From Planctomycetota bacterium (GTDB taxonomy: Bacteria > Planctomycetota > Planctomycetia > Gemmatales > Gemmataceae), in the NCBI GenBank assembly GCA_009920765.1, contig RFZJ01000027.1, positions 1 to 43,375 on the forward strand: 43,375 nucleotides of DNA. The letters are read 5' to 3'. A model generated the notes under the pieces. The model was not told the DNA's origin. It worked only from the letters and a program-made list of their open reading frames with translations, and searched no databases. Below are positions 8,693-16,842 of the stretch, piece after piece. Within the stretch, counting starts at the first letter, position 1. Every line of letters starts with the position of its first letter. The position numbers were made by a program, and so were the translations under genes.

Positions 8693-10366
8693 TTATATCT
8701 TCCCCGAAGCATTTGATTCAAATTCTTCTTCAGTCTCGAAATTTTCATCCGCAGCTTTGCCATACTTTGATAACACCAGCAATAACCCGGAACAAATCAA
8801 ATACCCCCCAGCCCAATGATAGGGGGATTGCACTTTTACCGCATCAAGAAAAGGCTTATCAATCAAAGCGAGAACAGTCCAGGGAAACCCAATGGATTCA
8901 TCCGCCAAAGGGGAATGGATGATTCCCAAAAAAGCCAGAAGTGCTGCGACAAAACAATAACAACTGGCTTTGAACATCTGGTCATCCAGAATCGAAACCA
9001 TTATGGCAGCCCACAACATACCAGAAATAAGAAACCCGTTGGCAAGGCAACGAAGAGTTTGAATGCCATTGATGGCATCAGGGTTTCCGGGCAAAACGGG
9101 CCCATAAATACTTTTAATCAACAGCAAACCAAGATAGGCAAGAGAAGGCAGTATCGCCAAAGCAAGCGCAGGGTAATGTTTGGGATTAACAACCCGGAAG
9201 GTCTGGGAGGTGATCTCGATTCCAACAAAAATAAGAATTGGGAAAAGCACAACTTTGGGAAGTACATGAAAAAGAACAGTCAAGCCGCCCATGAACCCCG
9301 CCAACCCTATAAACAAAGCGGTAAGAAGAGTATACCCTGCCCGTGCGCCCATTTTCTTGTAGGCAGGTTGGCCAATATAAGGCGTGGTTTGAATCACTCC
9401 ACCAGCAACCCCTGCAACCAAAGAAGAGATTGCTTCAACAAAAAGAACCGATCGTGTGTCATATTCATCCCCGGCAGAAGCAGCACTTTCAGTACAGTCG
9501 ATTCCCCCAATTATGGTCGCCAATGCAAATGGAAAAATCATCGGCATTCGCCCCAACACCTCGTAAAAAATAGTATTCCACCATTGAGAATCACCTGTTG
9601 AAAAAGCCCAGGGAACCTGAAACCCAAAATGCCCCATGAATTCAAAAGGCTTGATCTCAGCAACAATGATAATTCCAAAGATTTTTCCTGCGAAAATAGA
9701 AATGGTGTAAAGCGCCAAGCCCAATAACACCGAAAACAATGCCCCAGGAAATTTAAAGGGTAACACCCGATGCGCCAGCAGGCAGACAAGTATCATTAAA
9801 AGGCAGGGCAAACCAACAACGGGCATGCCTGCAATATCTTCGCGTAAAGGCATAAATGAAATAAGCGTCAGGGCAATTGCTGCCAAAGACCCAAGCAATC
9901 CCGCACGGGGCACCCATTGCCTTACGAGATTTCCGAAGGGTGAAAAAAAAGCTTTTATCAATCCTGTTAATATTAAAACGCCCAATCCAACATTCCATCC
10001 AAAGACCATTGCTTGTTGGTGGTCCTGTGGATAAAGTTCGTTACCTTTTGCAAGTGCAGGCAAAAGCACTAAAAACACCATCCCAAAAGTGCTGGGTGTA
10101 TCCAAACCCAAAGGCATTGCTGTAACAGTTTCTTTCTTAATTTTTTTGGCAAGCCCCCATGCCATCAATGTAAATGCAAGATCCCCTGCAAGTACGCCAA
10201 GGGCGGTTCCCGGTAACATATGGGTCAGGACAAATTCGGGTGTGTAACTGTTTGGAATTCCTGCAAAGGTTAAAAGACTGAACAAGGAAATCATGACTGC
10301 GAGATTATCGATGGACAAGCCAAAAAAGGCATTCCAATCCCCGCGCGAAAACCATTTGCTATCCAT
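8693..10366 (-). CDS. NCS2-type (xanthine/uracil/AzgA-like) permease
   Basis: This 557-residue, very hydrophobic protein has 12 or more predicted membrane helices. Family-like segments include NLAVMISLFSLLTFAGIP at the N-terminus, IIGGIDCTESAASAGDEYDT in the substrate-loop region, GVAGGVIQTTPYIGQPAYKK, and LFPILIFVGIEI. These fit the nucleobase-cation symporter-2 fold of inner-membrane purine, pyrimidine or ascorbate uptake proteins; substrate cannot be chosen by eye. AAGGA stands 8 bases before ATG 10366. It opens the run leading into the NfeD/FloA genes, and the next start is only 8 bases after its stop, so it shares their transcript. A nucleobase permease is an unexpected partner for FloA. 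It is divergent from fabF. Confidence 0.85.
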   Translation of the reverse strand: MDSKWFSRGDWNAFFGLSIDNLAVMISLFSLLTFAGIPNSYTPEFVLTHMLPGTALGVLAGDLAFTLMAWGLAKKIKKETVTAMPLGLDTPSTFGMVFLVLLPALAKGNELYPQDHQQAMVFGWNVGLGVLILTGLIKAFFSPFGNLVRQWVPRAGLLGSLAAIALTLISFMPLREDIAGMPVVGLPCLLMILVCLLAHRVLPFKFPGALFSVLLGLALYTISIFAGKIFGIIIVAEIKPFEFMGHFGFQVPWAFSTGDSQWWNTIFYEVLGRMPMIFPFALATIIGGIDCTESAASAGDEYDTRSVLFVEAISSLVAGVAGGVIQTTPYIGQPAYKKMGARAGYTLLTALFIGLAGFMGGLTVLFHVLPKVVLFPILIFVGIEITSQTFRVVNPKHYPALALAILPSLAYLGLLLIKSIYGPVLPGNPDAINGIQTLRCLANGFLISGMLWAAIMVSILDDQMFKASCYCFVAALLAFLGIIHSPLADESIGFPWTVLALIDKPFLDAVKVQSPYHWAGGYLICSGLLLVLSKYGKAADENFETEEEFESNASGKI

Positions 10367-10505
10367 TTCAGGTCCTTAGGAATAATTGTTGGCACATTTC
10401 ATAGGATTCAAGCTAATAATGAGATTAATATCACTTTCTAACTTTAAAGTGAAAGAAAAAAGAAGGCCACGCAAACTTAAGTAGGTATCCAACTAGTTTA
10501 AAACA

Positions 10506-10523
10506 GTAACGATTGTAACGATT
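10506..10523. repeat. Tandem 9-bp direct repeat in the permease/fabF intergenic region
   Basis: GTAACGATT occurs twice in tandem, followed by GTT. It lies near the middle of the 373-base divergent spacer 10367-10739, which is otherwise AT-rich with no gene. A perfect ACTTTAAAGT palindrome is also present near 10440-10449. The repeats could be a regulator binding site; no regulator is identified. Confidence 0.4.
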
Positions 10524-10699
10524 GTTCCAACAAAAAGGCTAACTTTAGGAAATTTAACATTTGTTAAGCAAACAGGGTTCACTAACCTATTGCGAATTAC
10601 TTTTGAATATGGGTAATATAGGGTATACAAGGACTGCGTAAAAAAGAAAGCATGGATAGCTTAGCCAAAACAGGTGTTTTGATTAGTTACTTAAGTTTC

Positions 10700-10739
10700 A
10701 AGGAGGCTCGTCCAGCGTTATTCGTTGGGCGTTTCTATC
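10700..10739 (+). promoter_or_regulatory. Structured fabF translation initiation region: SD, hairpin, start
   Basis: A perfect AAGGAGG (10700-10706) lies 33 bases before the ATG at 10740, too far for normal use. Between them CGTCCAGCG (10709-10717) and CGTTGGGCG (10723-10731) can pair over all 9 positions (seven Watson-Crick, two G-U) with loop TTATT. Folding removes 23 bases and leaves an effective spacing of 10. No other SD-like sequence lies next to the ATG. Confidence 0.6.
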
Positions 10740-12026
10740 ATGCGAAGAGTCGTTGTTACAGGCTTAGGGGTTGTTGCTCCAAACGGAATAGGCAAAGATG
10801 CCTTTTGGAAAAATTGCGTGGAAGGAGTCAGTGGAGTGGGCCCCATTAAAACTTTCGATGCCTCCTCCCACCCTGTAAAAATCGCTGCCGAAGTACCTGA
10901 CTTTAATCTTGATTCTTATATCCCCCAGGAACACCGCAAAAGCATTAAAATAATGGGGCGCGCTGCCAAATTTGGCGTCGCAGCATCGGGCATGGCTATC
11001 AGCGATAGCGGCATTGATCTTAACCGGATTGATCCCGAACGACTTGGCGTTATCATGGGCACCGGCCTTGTTCCCATGGATCTTCCCGATATTGCACCTC
11101 TACTCGCAGAAGCTTGTAATGGAACCGGGTTTAGACCAGAGCATCTAGGCAAACAAGGCTCGGGCGCATTATTCCCCCTCTGGATTTTAAAATATCTTCC
11201 CAACATGGTGGCAGCTCATATTTCGCTGATTCATGGCGCAAAAGGGCCCAACAACACCATCACCACTGCATGCGCTGCAGGAACCCAAGCTGTAGGTGAG
11301 GCTTTTAGACTGATTGCGAGAGATGATGCGGATTTTGTACTTGCAGGTGGTGCAGACAGCAGAATCGACCCACTCCTTTTTCTCGCTTATTCCTCCATCG
11401 GGGCCCTTAGCCCCGCCAACCGTGAAGCTTCGGAAGTTTCACGCCCCTTTGACGGGCAACGCGATGGGTTTGTACTAGGCGAAGGGTCAGGCGTACTATT
11501 ACTGGAAGAATATGAACACGCCCGCAAAAGAGGCGCAACCATTTACGCTGAAGTTACCGGGCTAGGCAGCAGCTTTGATGCTTACGCTGTCACCAAACCA
11601 GACCCCGAAGCAGGTGGGGCTTCCCGAGCAATCAAGTGGGCCCTTCGTGAAGCAAAACTTGATACCAATGATGTTGACTACATCAATGCTCATGGCACAA
11701 GCACCCGATTGAATGATCAAATGGAAACGATGGCCATCAAACAGGTGTTTGGTGAAAAAGCGAAAAAACTGCCGCTTTCTTCCATCAAATCCATGATTGG
11801 GCATTTGATAGGCGCCGCTGGGGCTGTCGAGGCTGTAGCGATGGCTCTAACCCTTAAAAAGGGAATAATGCCTCCCACCATCAATCAAACAAACTTTGAC
11901 CCCAAATGCGACCTTGACTATGTTCCAAATAGTGCACGCGATAAAAAAGTGAGAACAGCGCTTAGCACCAGTTTTGGGTTTGGTGGGCAGAATGCAGCAT
12001 TAGTAATGCAAAGCCTTGCGAACTAA
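10740..12026 (+). CDS. fabF: Beta-ketoacyl-ACP synthase II
   Basis: This 428-residue condensing enzyme elongates fatty acyl-ACP with malonyl-ACP in the cytosol. The N-terminus MRRVVVTGLGVVAPNG is typical. The active-site Cys178 lies in TITTACAAGTQ, the first His in NAHGTSTRLND, the Lys/His segment in SSIKSMIGHLIGAAGAVEA, and the C-terminal loop is SFGFGGQNAALV. The ATG at 10740 is chosen because it begins exactly at the conserved N-terminus; a TTG at 10725 is in frame but lies inside the leader hairpin. The gene stands alone, without acpP or fabG neighbours, divergent from the permease and converging on surE with a 12-base gap and no obvious terminator. Confidence 0.95.
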   Translation: MRRVVVTGLGVVAPNGIGKDAFWKNCVEGVSGVGPIKTFDASSHPVKIAAEVPDFNLDSYIPQEHRKSIKIMGRAAKFGVAASGMAISDSGIDLNRIDPERLGVIMGTGLVPMDLPDIAPLLAEACNGTGFRPEHLGKQGSGALFPLWILKYLPNMVAAHISLIHGAKGPNNTITTACAAGTQAVGEAFRLIARDDADFVLAGGADSRIDPLLFLAYSSIGALSPANREASEVSRPFDGQRDGFVLGEGSGVLLLEEYEHARKRGATIYAEVTGLGSSFDAYAVTKPDPEAGGASRAIKWALREAKLDTNDVDYINAHGTSTRLNDQMETMAIKQVFGEKAKKLPLSSIKSMIGHLIGAAGAVEAVAMALTLKKGIMPPTINQTNFDPKCDLDYVPNSARDKKVRTALSTSFGFGGQNAALVMQSLAN

Positions 12027-12038
12027 TCCTATTCACAA

Positions 12039-12725
12039 TTAAAAAATACCCAAAAGACTAATAGCTATCTTACCCGAAAAGCAGGCCTCCACATCCGTGC
12101 CCTGCTCTGCATGCCTTGAGTGGTAATCGCCTGCATATTTAAAAGAATCCCCCGCCACCCTAAATGCCAAAGGCAAAGGCGATGTATTAGGCTTGCAAAA
12201 AACAAACTCAGGATCCGGGTCCGACTCTTCCAAATGAGGAAGGTTCACATTCCAGTAAGTTCCTGGCTTGATCGGTTTTTCAATCAAATGCATAACTATG
12301 GAACGGGCAAACTTTTCTGACCTAGCCCAATCCATGGGCGCACCCCGCCTGCGATATTGCGAGATTGCAATACCCGGAATGCCATGAAATGCAGCTTCTC
12401 TAACCGCTGCCACGGTTCCAGAAATAAAGATATCCACACCGAGATTTCCCCCAGCATTAATTCCGGAAACCACCCAATCTACCTTGGGCAGCAACGAATG
12501 CATTGCAACACGCACACAATCCGCAGGCGTGCCATCAACCGACATGATTCCCGGCCTTAACTGCTTCACCTTCAAAGCTTCCTCGGTTGTCACACGATGC
12601 CCACACCCTGACAAAGCACCTTCGGGAGCGACTACGGTTACTAAGCCAAGCCCCGCAATTGCTTTTTCAAAAGCCAGGATGCCTGGAGCATCCACTCCAT
12701 CATCATTCGTCAGTAAAATTTTCAT
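12039..12725 (-). CDS. surE: 5'/3'-nucleotidase SurE
   Basis: The 228-residue protein carries the SurE hallmarks: N-terminal MKILLTNDDGVDAPG with the metal-binding Asp pair, the Ser in PEGALSGCGHRVT, and the Asn loop WVVSGINAGGNLGVDIFISGTVAAVREA. SurE is a metal-dependent phosphatase acting on nucleoside monophosphates, and it is cytosolic. It is slightly shorter than the usual 250 residues at the C-terminus, with no missing catalytic segment. GGAG lies 10 bases before the ATG. It is divergent from a small unknown gene 67 bases away. Confidence 0.95.
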   Translation of the reverse strand: MKILLTNDDGVDAPGILAFEKAIAGLGLVTVVAPEGALSGCGHRVTTEEALKVKQLRPGIMSVDGTPADCVRVAMHSLLPKVDWVVSGINAGGNLGVDIFISGTVAAVREAAFHGIPGIAISQYRRRGAPMDWARSEKFARSIVMHLIEKPIKPGTYWNVNLPHLEESDPDPEFVFCKPNTSPLPLAFRVAGDSFKYAGDYHSRHAEQGTDVEACFSGKIAISLLGIF

Positions 12726-12792
12726 ATTGGTAGTACTCCGAGCAATGGGTTCCTTAGAATGATGTTAGGCAATTTTATTGGAAAGGTCGAAC

Positions 12793-13029
12793 ATGAATCA
12801 ATATTCCGTGAATGAACTGAAACTTGTGTACCGGATTCTACACAAGAATCTCGCCACACATACCGAGCTGATGGATGCAGATTTTTTAAGTGATTTGCAG
12901 GCGCTACTTCAGAAAAAAGCCATGGCAGATGGTGTGGATATAGGAGATCATGGCGCTTGGGATGCCTGGTTGGGCAATGAAATCGTCTCCTGCCAGATTC
13001 GAAACGACAAAAGATCCCAACTTAATTAA
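12793..13029 (+). CDS. Small conserved-looking protein of unknown function
   Basis: This 78-residue acidic protein begins MNQYSVNELKLVYRILHKNL and contains FLSDLQALLQKKAMADGVDI and HGAWDAWLGNE. It looks all-helical with no signal peptide or membrane segment. ATG 12793 has GGAAAGG about 7 bases upstream; an in-frame TTG at 12778 is less likely. It is divergent from surE. I do not recognise a named family. The helical pattern, good SD and coding-like composition support a real gene. Confidence 0.7.
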   Translation: MNQYSVNELKLVYRILHKNLATHTELMDADFLSDLQALLQKKAMADGVDIGDHGAWDAWLGNEIVSCQIRNDKRSQLN

Positions 13030-13073
13030 GTTTAAAAACTACTTTAATAATCCAAGGCTTGGACAAAAGTATT

Positions 13074-14006
13074 CTAAGGCTCCGAACCTCGGGCAGTGCC
13101 CAATGCCTGCCATATGGTCGAACTTATCTGGTTCTCTACAAAACGGACACTGCCATCACACATCGCAACATTAACGCCACCAGTGTGCCTGCTGCGTGCA
13201 GCAAAAGTTCGCCAGTTAGTCCCGCCCTGATAAGTGGTGCATGGGGGATTAGGTAGATCTGGGTTACACCAGGGACGCATTGAGGACCAGGTAACATCAG
13301 GGTTGGAATCGTTTGGCCGAAGGTATGTCATGATACCAGTACCAGACCCCCACCAAAGCAAACCCCGTAAATCTTGTTTGTGCCCTTGGACCATTTCGGA
13401 AACCATGAGAGTATTGCTGGAACCGTCGGAGATATTAGCAATTTTCTGTGGCTTCCCTTGATAAAAAGGGGCCTCACCAAAAGTAACGCCATTGTAAGTG
13501 GTTACTGGATAGACATCTGCGCCTGAACCACCGCCCTCACCTACTGCAGTATTGCCAAAATTGATTGCATAATTGTGATAAGAAACCCCATTCCATGTTT
13601 CGTTGGGTTCTGCAGGAATATCTGATTTGCAGGTAAGTACAGGAATTCTTCTGGAAGTTACAGGCAGATTGGCAGGGTCCCAATAATTCCTACCATTGGT
13701 CAAACCATAATCAACATAAAGCTTCGCCAATTCAGCCTGCTCAAGGTAAGGCAGGACCAAAATAGCCCAAGTACCATGGCCATACCCACCATTGGCACTT
13801 ACCCCTTCTGGAAGCACGGTATTGGCATCGTGATAATTATGCATAGCTAAAGCAATCTGCTTAATACTGCTTTGACACTGAAGCCGGCTGGCAGCTTCCC
13901 GGACTTTTTGAACCGCAGGCAAAAGCAAACCAATCAAAATTGCAATAATTGCAATTACCACCAGCAATTCAATAAGAGTGAAACCAACCCGCATCAATTT
14001 TTGCAT
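13074..14006 (-). CDS. DUF1559 prepilin-like protein with H-X9-DG motif
   Basis: The 310-residue product has a type IV prepilin-like N-terminus: a short leader ending at Gly8, then FTLIELLVVIAIIAILIGLL, the hydrophobic helix following the prepilin peptidase cleavage site. Planctomycete DUF1559 markers follow: LPAVQKVREAASRLQC, LPEGVSANGGYGHGTW, and the C-terminal HTGGVNVAMCDGSVRFV, the H-X9-DG motif. Such proteins are abundant in planctomycetes and thought to be pseudopilin-like surface or secretion components; the exact role is unknown. A lipoprotein gene ends 16 bases upstream, a pairing often seen with DUF1559. It converges on the small gene at 12793. Confidence 0.95.
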   Translation of the reverse strand: MQKLMRVGFTLIELLVVIAIIAILIGLLLPAVQKVREAASRLQCQSSIKQIALAMHNYHDANTVLPEGVSANGGYGHGTWAILVLPYLEQAELAKLYVDYGLTNGRNYWDPANLPVTSRRIPVLTCKSDIPAEPNETWNGVSYHNYAINFGNTAVGEGGGSGADVYPVTTYNGVTFGEAPFYQGKPQKIANISDGSSNTLMVSEMVQGHKQDLRGLLWWGSGTGIMTYLRPNDSNPDVTWSSMRPWCNPDLPNPPCTTYQGGTNWRTFAARSRHTGGVNVAMCDGSVRFVENQISSTIWQALGTARGSEP

Positions 14007-14022
14007 CGCCTATCAATTCCAA

Positions 14023-14433
14023 TTAGGGAATCATAAATTCAAAAAAGTTCTTACCCTTTGCAGTTACTTCAACCACCTGCACCGATTTTTCAAACGAACT
14101 GAATTCAGGAGGAAGCTTTTCCACAGTTGGGGGACTACTTCCTTTAAAACTAAGCGGTGGAACTTTAGCTTCTTCAGCACAGCTAATTACAACTTTATAT
14201 TTCCCTGGAATTAATCCATGAACACTGGGAATCTCATAAAGTCCGTCCTTGATGATGGTACCCGCTGAATCACCTTTGCCTGGTTCCACAGAAAAGAATT
14301 GGATGTTGCCATTCGCAAGCTTTAATCCTTTGAAAGACACAGTACCCTTAACAACCAATTTTCCGCTTGATTCAGAGCAACCACCAGCTAACAAAATCAT
14401 TAGAAATAACAAGAAAGACCTGAAATAAAGCAT
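14023..14433 (-). CDS. Lipoprotein with carboxypeptidase-regulatory-like beta domain
   Basis: From ATG 14433 the product has 136 residues. It begins with a lipoprotein signal (MLYFRSFLLFLMILLAGGC, lipobox LAGGC), followed by VKGTVSFKGLKLANGNIQFF and IPSVHGLIPGKYKVVISC, a pattern of transthyretin-like/carboxypeptidase regulatory domains (beta strand, Gly turn, PGKYKV). A longer reading from 14496 exists, but its extra 21 residues would bury the signal peptide. It precedes the DUF1559 gene in the same direction and is probably co-transcribed and exported to the same place. The ligand is unknown. Confidence 0.85.
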   Translation of the reverse strand: MLYFRSFLLFLMILLAGGCSESSGKLVVKGTVSFKGLKLANGNIQFFSVEPGKGDSAGTIIKDGLYEIPSVHGLIPGKYKVVISCAEEAKVPPLSFKGSSPPTVEKLPPEFSSFEKSVQVVEVTAKGKNFFEFMIP

Positions 14434-14539
14434 GATAAACTCAATTGAGAGCAAGCGAGATAAAATCCAGACGATTAATTTAACATATGAAAACAACTAA
14501 GTCATTAGAAATCCATCGCAAAACTTCAATAACAAGAAT

Positions 14540-15733
14540 TTAATCTGCCCGAATAAGCAGGCATTCGCACCAGTTGATTTTTGATCCCAGAGATGCATCG
14601 ATAACCAAGGACAACTCCTTGGTTGCAGCCAGTGGCAAATTCAAGTTGCCAACCCCGTCTTTCCAAGTGCGATCAACCCAACTTGCGATTACTTTCCCGT
14701 CCGCAATAATCTTGATATCTGCCCTACCCCGCCTGCCATCAACATCATCAAAGCCAAAAAACCCGCAAAGCTTCTGGTATTTCCCCTCAAGGGAAAAAGT
14801 AACCGAGGAACTTCCCATTGTAGAAAACCCATTGGAATATGCGGAACCAGCGATAAAAAAGTCGTTGTTCTTGACGGCTTGAAAAGGACTCACCCCTTTT
14901 GGCGTTTCAAAAAAAGAGGATTGTATCAGCTTGATATTTTTAATTTCTTGAATTCTAACGACACTTGCCCCCAAAAATACTGCATGCCGAATTTTATAAA
15001 ATGGAATCCGAACCTTGATACCCTGCATGGTTATTCCTTCAAGAATCTTCTCCGAAAAATTGAACTCCGAAAGCGTTATTCTTGCTCCAGAATTCAATAC
15101 CAAACTCACCATCTCAGTTCTTTTCTCTTTTTTGGAATTTTCATCAGAACTCAAGGCAACTACGGCGATTGAATCGTTGTTGTATTCGAGTTTTTTTGCG
15201 CCAGAATCAAATGCCATATTTTTATCAGCGAAACTTTCAAGAACTCCATCGATGCGCTCCGCATTATTTAAAACAATGATATCTTTGGACCGAATTTCAC
15301 CTAGCATCTTGCTGCGGGAAAGGTTGGGATCAAGTATTCCCAGCGGATTTTTAAGCCATATCATCTTCGTATCCACAAGAGGCACTTGAATCTTGCCTCC
15401 AGAAACAAAATCCGAACTTTCAACTTCAAAGCTATCATCCTTCATCACCAAATTTTCAAACTTCATACAATCATCATTCAAAAGCCATAAACTCTTGGAT
15501 TGAGGAAATTTTGGGATAACAGAGTTTTTTCGAGTGATATAAACAGGATTGGCAACTAAAAAACTTTTCTCATCGGAGGATAGCATTTCTAATGAGTTGA
15601 TGGAAACCATACGCTGAATCCGGCCCTCTTTGATCATTCCGGTTCTATCACGAACAATAAATATTGGTTCTTGGGCACTTACAAAAGCCACCGACCAAGA
15701 AAAAAACAATGCTGTCAGAGCGAGTAGTTTCAT
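14540..15733 (-). CDS. Secreted NPCBM/NEW2-domain protein
   Basis: Read from ATG 15733 the product has 397 residues, with signal peptide MKLLALTALFFSWSVAFVSA. The middle is beta-rich with no assigned domain. The C-terminal 120 residues resemble an NPCBM/NEW2 carbohydrate-binding domain: FSTMGSSSVTFSLEGKY, FFGFDDVDGRRGRADIKI, ADGKVIASW and LSLVIDASLG. The start overlaps the stop of the prenyltransferase-fold gene as ATGA, so the two are translationally coupled. It is the last gene of the MoxR/VWA run; a 106-base gap then separates it from the lipoprotein/DUF1559 pair. A sugar-binding, cell-surface role is inferred from the domain. Confidence 0.85.
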   Translation of the reverse strand: MKLLALTALFFSWSVAFVSAQEPIFIVRDRTGMIKEGRIQRMVSINSLEMLSSDEKSFLVANPVYITRKNSVIPKFPQSKSLWLLNDDCMKFENLVMKDDSFEVESSDFVSGGKIQVPLVDTKMIWLKNPLGILDPNLSRSKMLGEIRSKDIIVLNNAERIDGVLESFADKNMAFDSGAKKLEYNNDSIAVVALSSDENSKKEKRTEMVSLVLNSGARITLSEFNFSEKILEGITMQGIKVRIPFYKIRHAVFLGASVVRIQEIKNIKLIQSSFFETPKGVSPFQAVKNNDFFIAGSAYSNGFSTMGSSSVTFSLEGKYQKLCGFFGFDDVDGRRGRADIKIIADGKVIASWVDRTWKDGVGNLNLPLAATKELSLVIDASLGSKINWCECLLIRAD

Positions 15734-16842
15734 TTTTGAAAAATAGGAAGATAATTGTTTGGAGTTTGGAGAACCAAGCACGCCATTGCAGTTGCATAAT
15801 GACCACACACCTGGTCAAACCAGGAACCATCTGGGCGCTGTCTTGTAATTAATTCGTCACGGATGTAGGGAAACCAATCAGCCCAATACTTGCCTCCCGC
15901 GGTGTACATCGCCTGAACCGCATAATAATGGCCATAAAAATAATGCATTTCAGTGCGTTGAAGATTCAATCCCAGGGGCTTTGATTGCACTAAAAATTGA
16001 AGCCCGGCTTCAATCTCTGGTCCATCATAAATACCTGCGCTGTATAAAGCGACAACACCTGCAGCAGTACGCGCAAAGCCCATCTGGCCGCCACCACCCG
16101 ATTGTGCCATATACCTGAACCAGCCTTCGCGTTTATCCTGACAGCGTTTGACATATTCAACACAGCGATCAACACGGGATTTAGGAACAAGAATTCCTGA
16201 ATTCCTAGCAGATCTTAGAGCCATGATCTGGCAAATAGTAACACTAATATCTGCATCCTTGGGCACGGGGTTGTAACGCCAGCCACCTTCCTGAGTCTGG
16301 CTGTCAAGAATACATTTGATGGCCCGCTCCAGGGCATCATGGGTCTGAGTCCTGAGTTCTTTGTCAGGAATCATGCCATGCACCTCTGCCAGAAACAAAG
16401 TTGCAAAACCATGGCCATACATTGGGCCATGGGGGGAAGATCGTGGGTTATGGAAAAATCCCGGGTATCCCCCTTCCTTGTTTTCCTGAGTAAGAATATA
16501 TCGGAGAGCATCAGTGACGATTTTCCCGAACCTGCCTCGCTGGGGCTGACTACCCCCTGCCATGAATGCCAATGCAGCAAGGCTTGTAATTGCAACATTG
16601 CCGGTGTAGGCGCCGGTGCCAAAAGAACCATCCGGCCTTCTACGGGTTGCAAGAAATTCAAGCCCTTTATCCACAGCTTTATCCAACTGGGGCGTCATCA
16701 TTCCCTTGGCCTGGGAACCATCAGGGAGGTTAGGGCCTTTTCTTGCTGCCGGTTCCTGAAAACCAACTGATGAAAAGGGAATGGTTAGCAATCCAAGCCC
16801 TGCAAGCAAACAATCTCTTCGGTGGAAATCAAATATCATCAT
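15730..16842 (-). CDS. Tat-exported prenyltransferase/squalene-cyclase-fold repeat protein
   Basis: The 370-residue protein starts with HRRDCLLAGLGLLTIPFSS, a twin-arginine-like signal. It then carries repeats of the alpha/alpha-toroid type found in prenyltransferases and squalene cyclases: GLEFLATRRRPDGSFG, RYILTQENKEGGYPGFF, CILDSQTQEGGWRYNP, and ELITRQRPDGSWFDQVCGHYATAMACLVLQ. I see no D-x-D-D cyclase motif, so it is probably a non-enzymatic or differently acting member, as is common in planctomycetes. It overlaps both neighbours by ATGA (16839-16842 and 15730-15733), strong evidence of coupled expression with the Lys/Ser/Gln-rich and NPCBM proteins. Confidence 0.85.
   Translation of the reverse strand: MMIFDFHRRDCLLAGLGLLTIPFSSVGFQEPAARKGPNLPDGSQAKGMMTPQLDKAVDKGLEFLATRRRPDGSFGTGAYTGNVAITSLAALAFMAGGSQPQRGRFGKIVTDALRYILTQENKEGGYPGFFHNPRSSPHGPMYGHGFATLFLAEVHGMIPDKELRTQTHDALERAIKCILDSQTQEGGWRYNPVPKDADISVTICQIMALRSARNSGILVPKSRVDRCVEYVKRCQDKREGWFRYMAQSGGGGQMGFARTAAGVVALYSAGIYDGPEIEAGLQFLVQSKPLGLNLQRTEMHYFYGHYYAVQAMYTAGGKYWADWFPYIRDELITRQRPDGSWFDQVCGHYATAMACLVLQTPNNYLPIFQK

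Noticed and set aside
10725..10739. TTG start for fabF adding MGVSI
   Set aside because: The TTG lies inside the right arm of the leader hairpin, and the conserved FabF N-terminus begins exactly at ATG 10740.
10652..10849. 65-residue frame overlapping the start of fabF
   Set aside because: It reads through the fabF leader and coding region in another frame, has no SD, and its composition looks like a shadow (Arg/Cys-rich).
13019..13063. Palindrome AACTTAATTAAGTT and dyad TCCAAGGCTTGGA as a terminator between convergent genes
   Set aside because: The first is AT-only in its centre and unstable, the second has too short a loop, and neither has a T-run on either strand.
15730..16842. Naming the toroid-fold protein a squalene or terpene cyclase
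   Set aside because: No catalytic D-x-D-D motif was seen and the Tat signal and neighbours do not suggest terpene synthesis.
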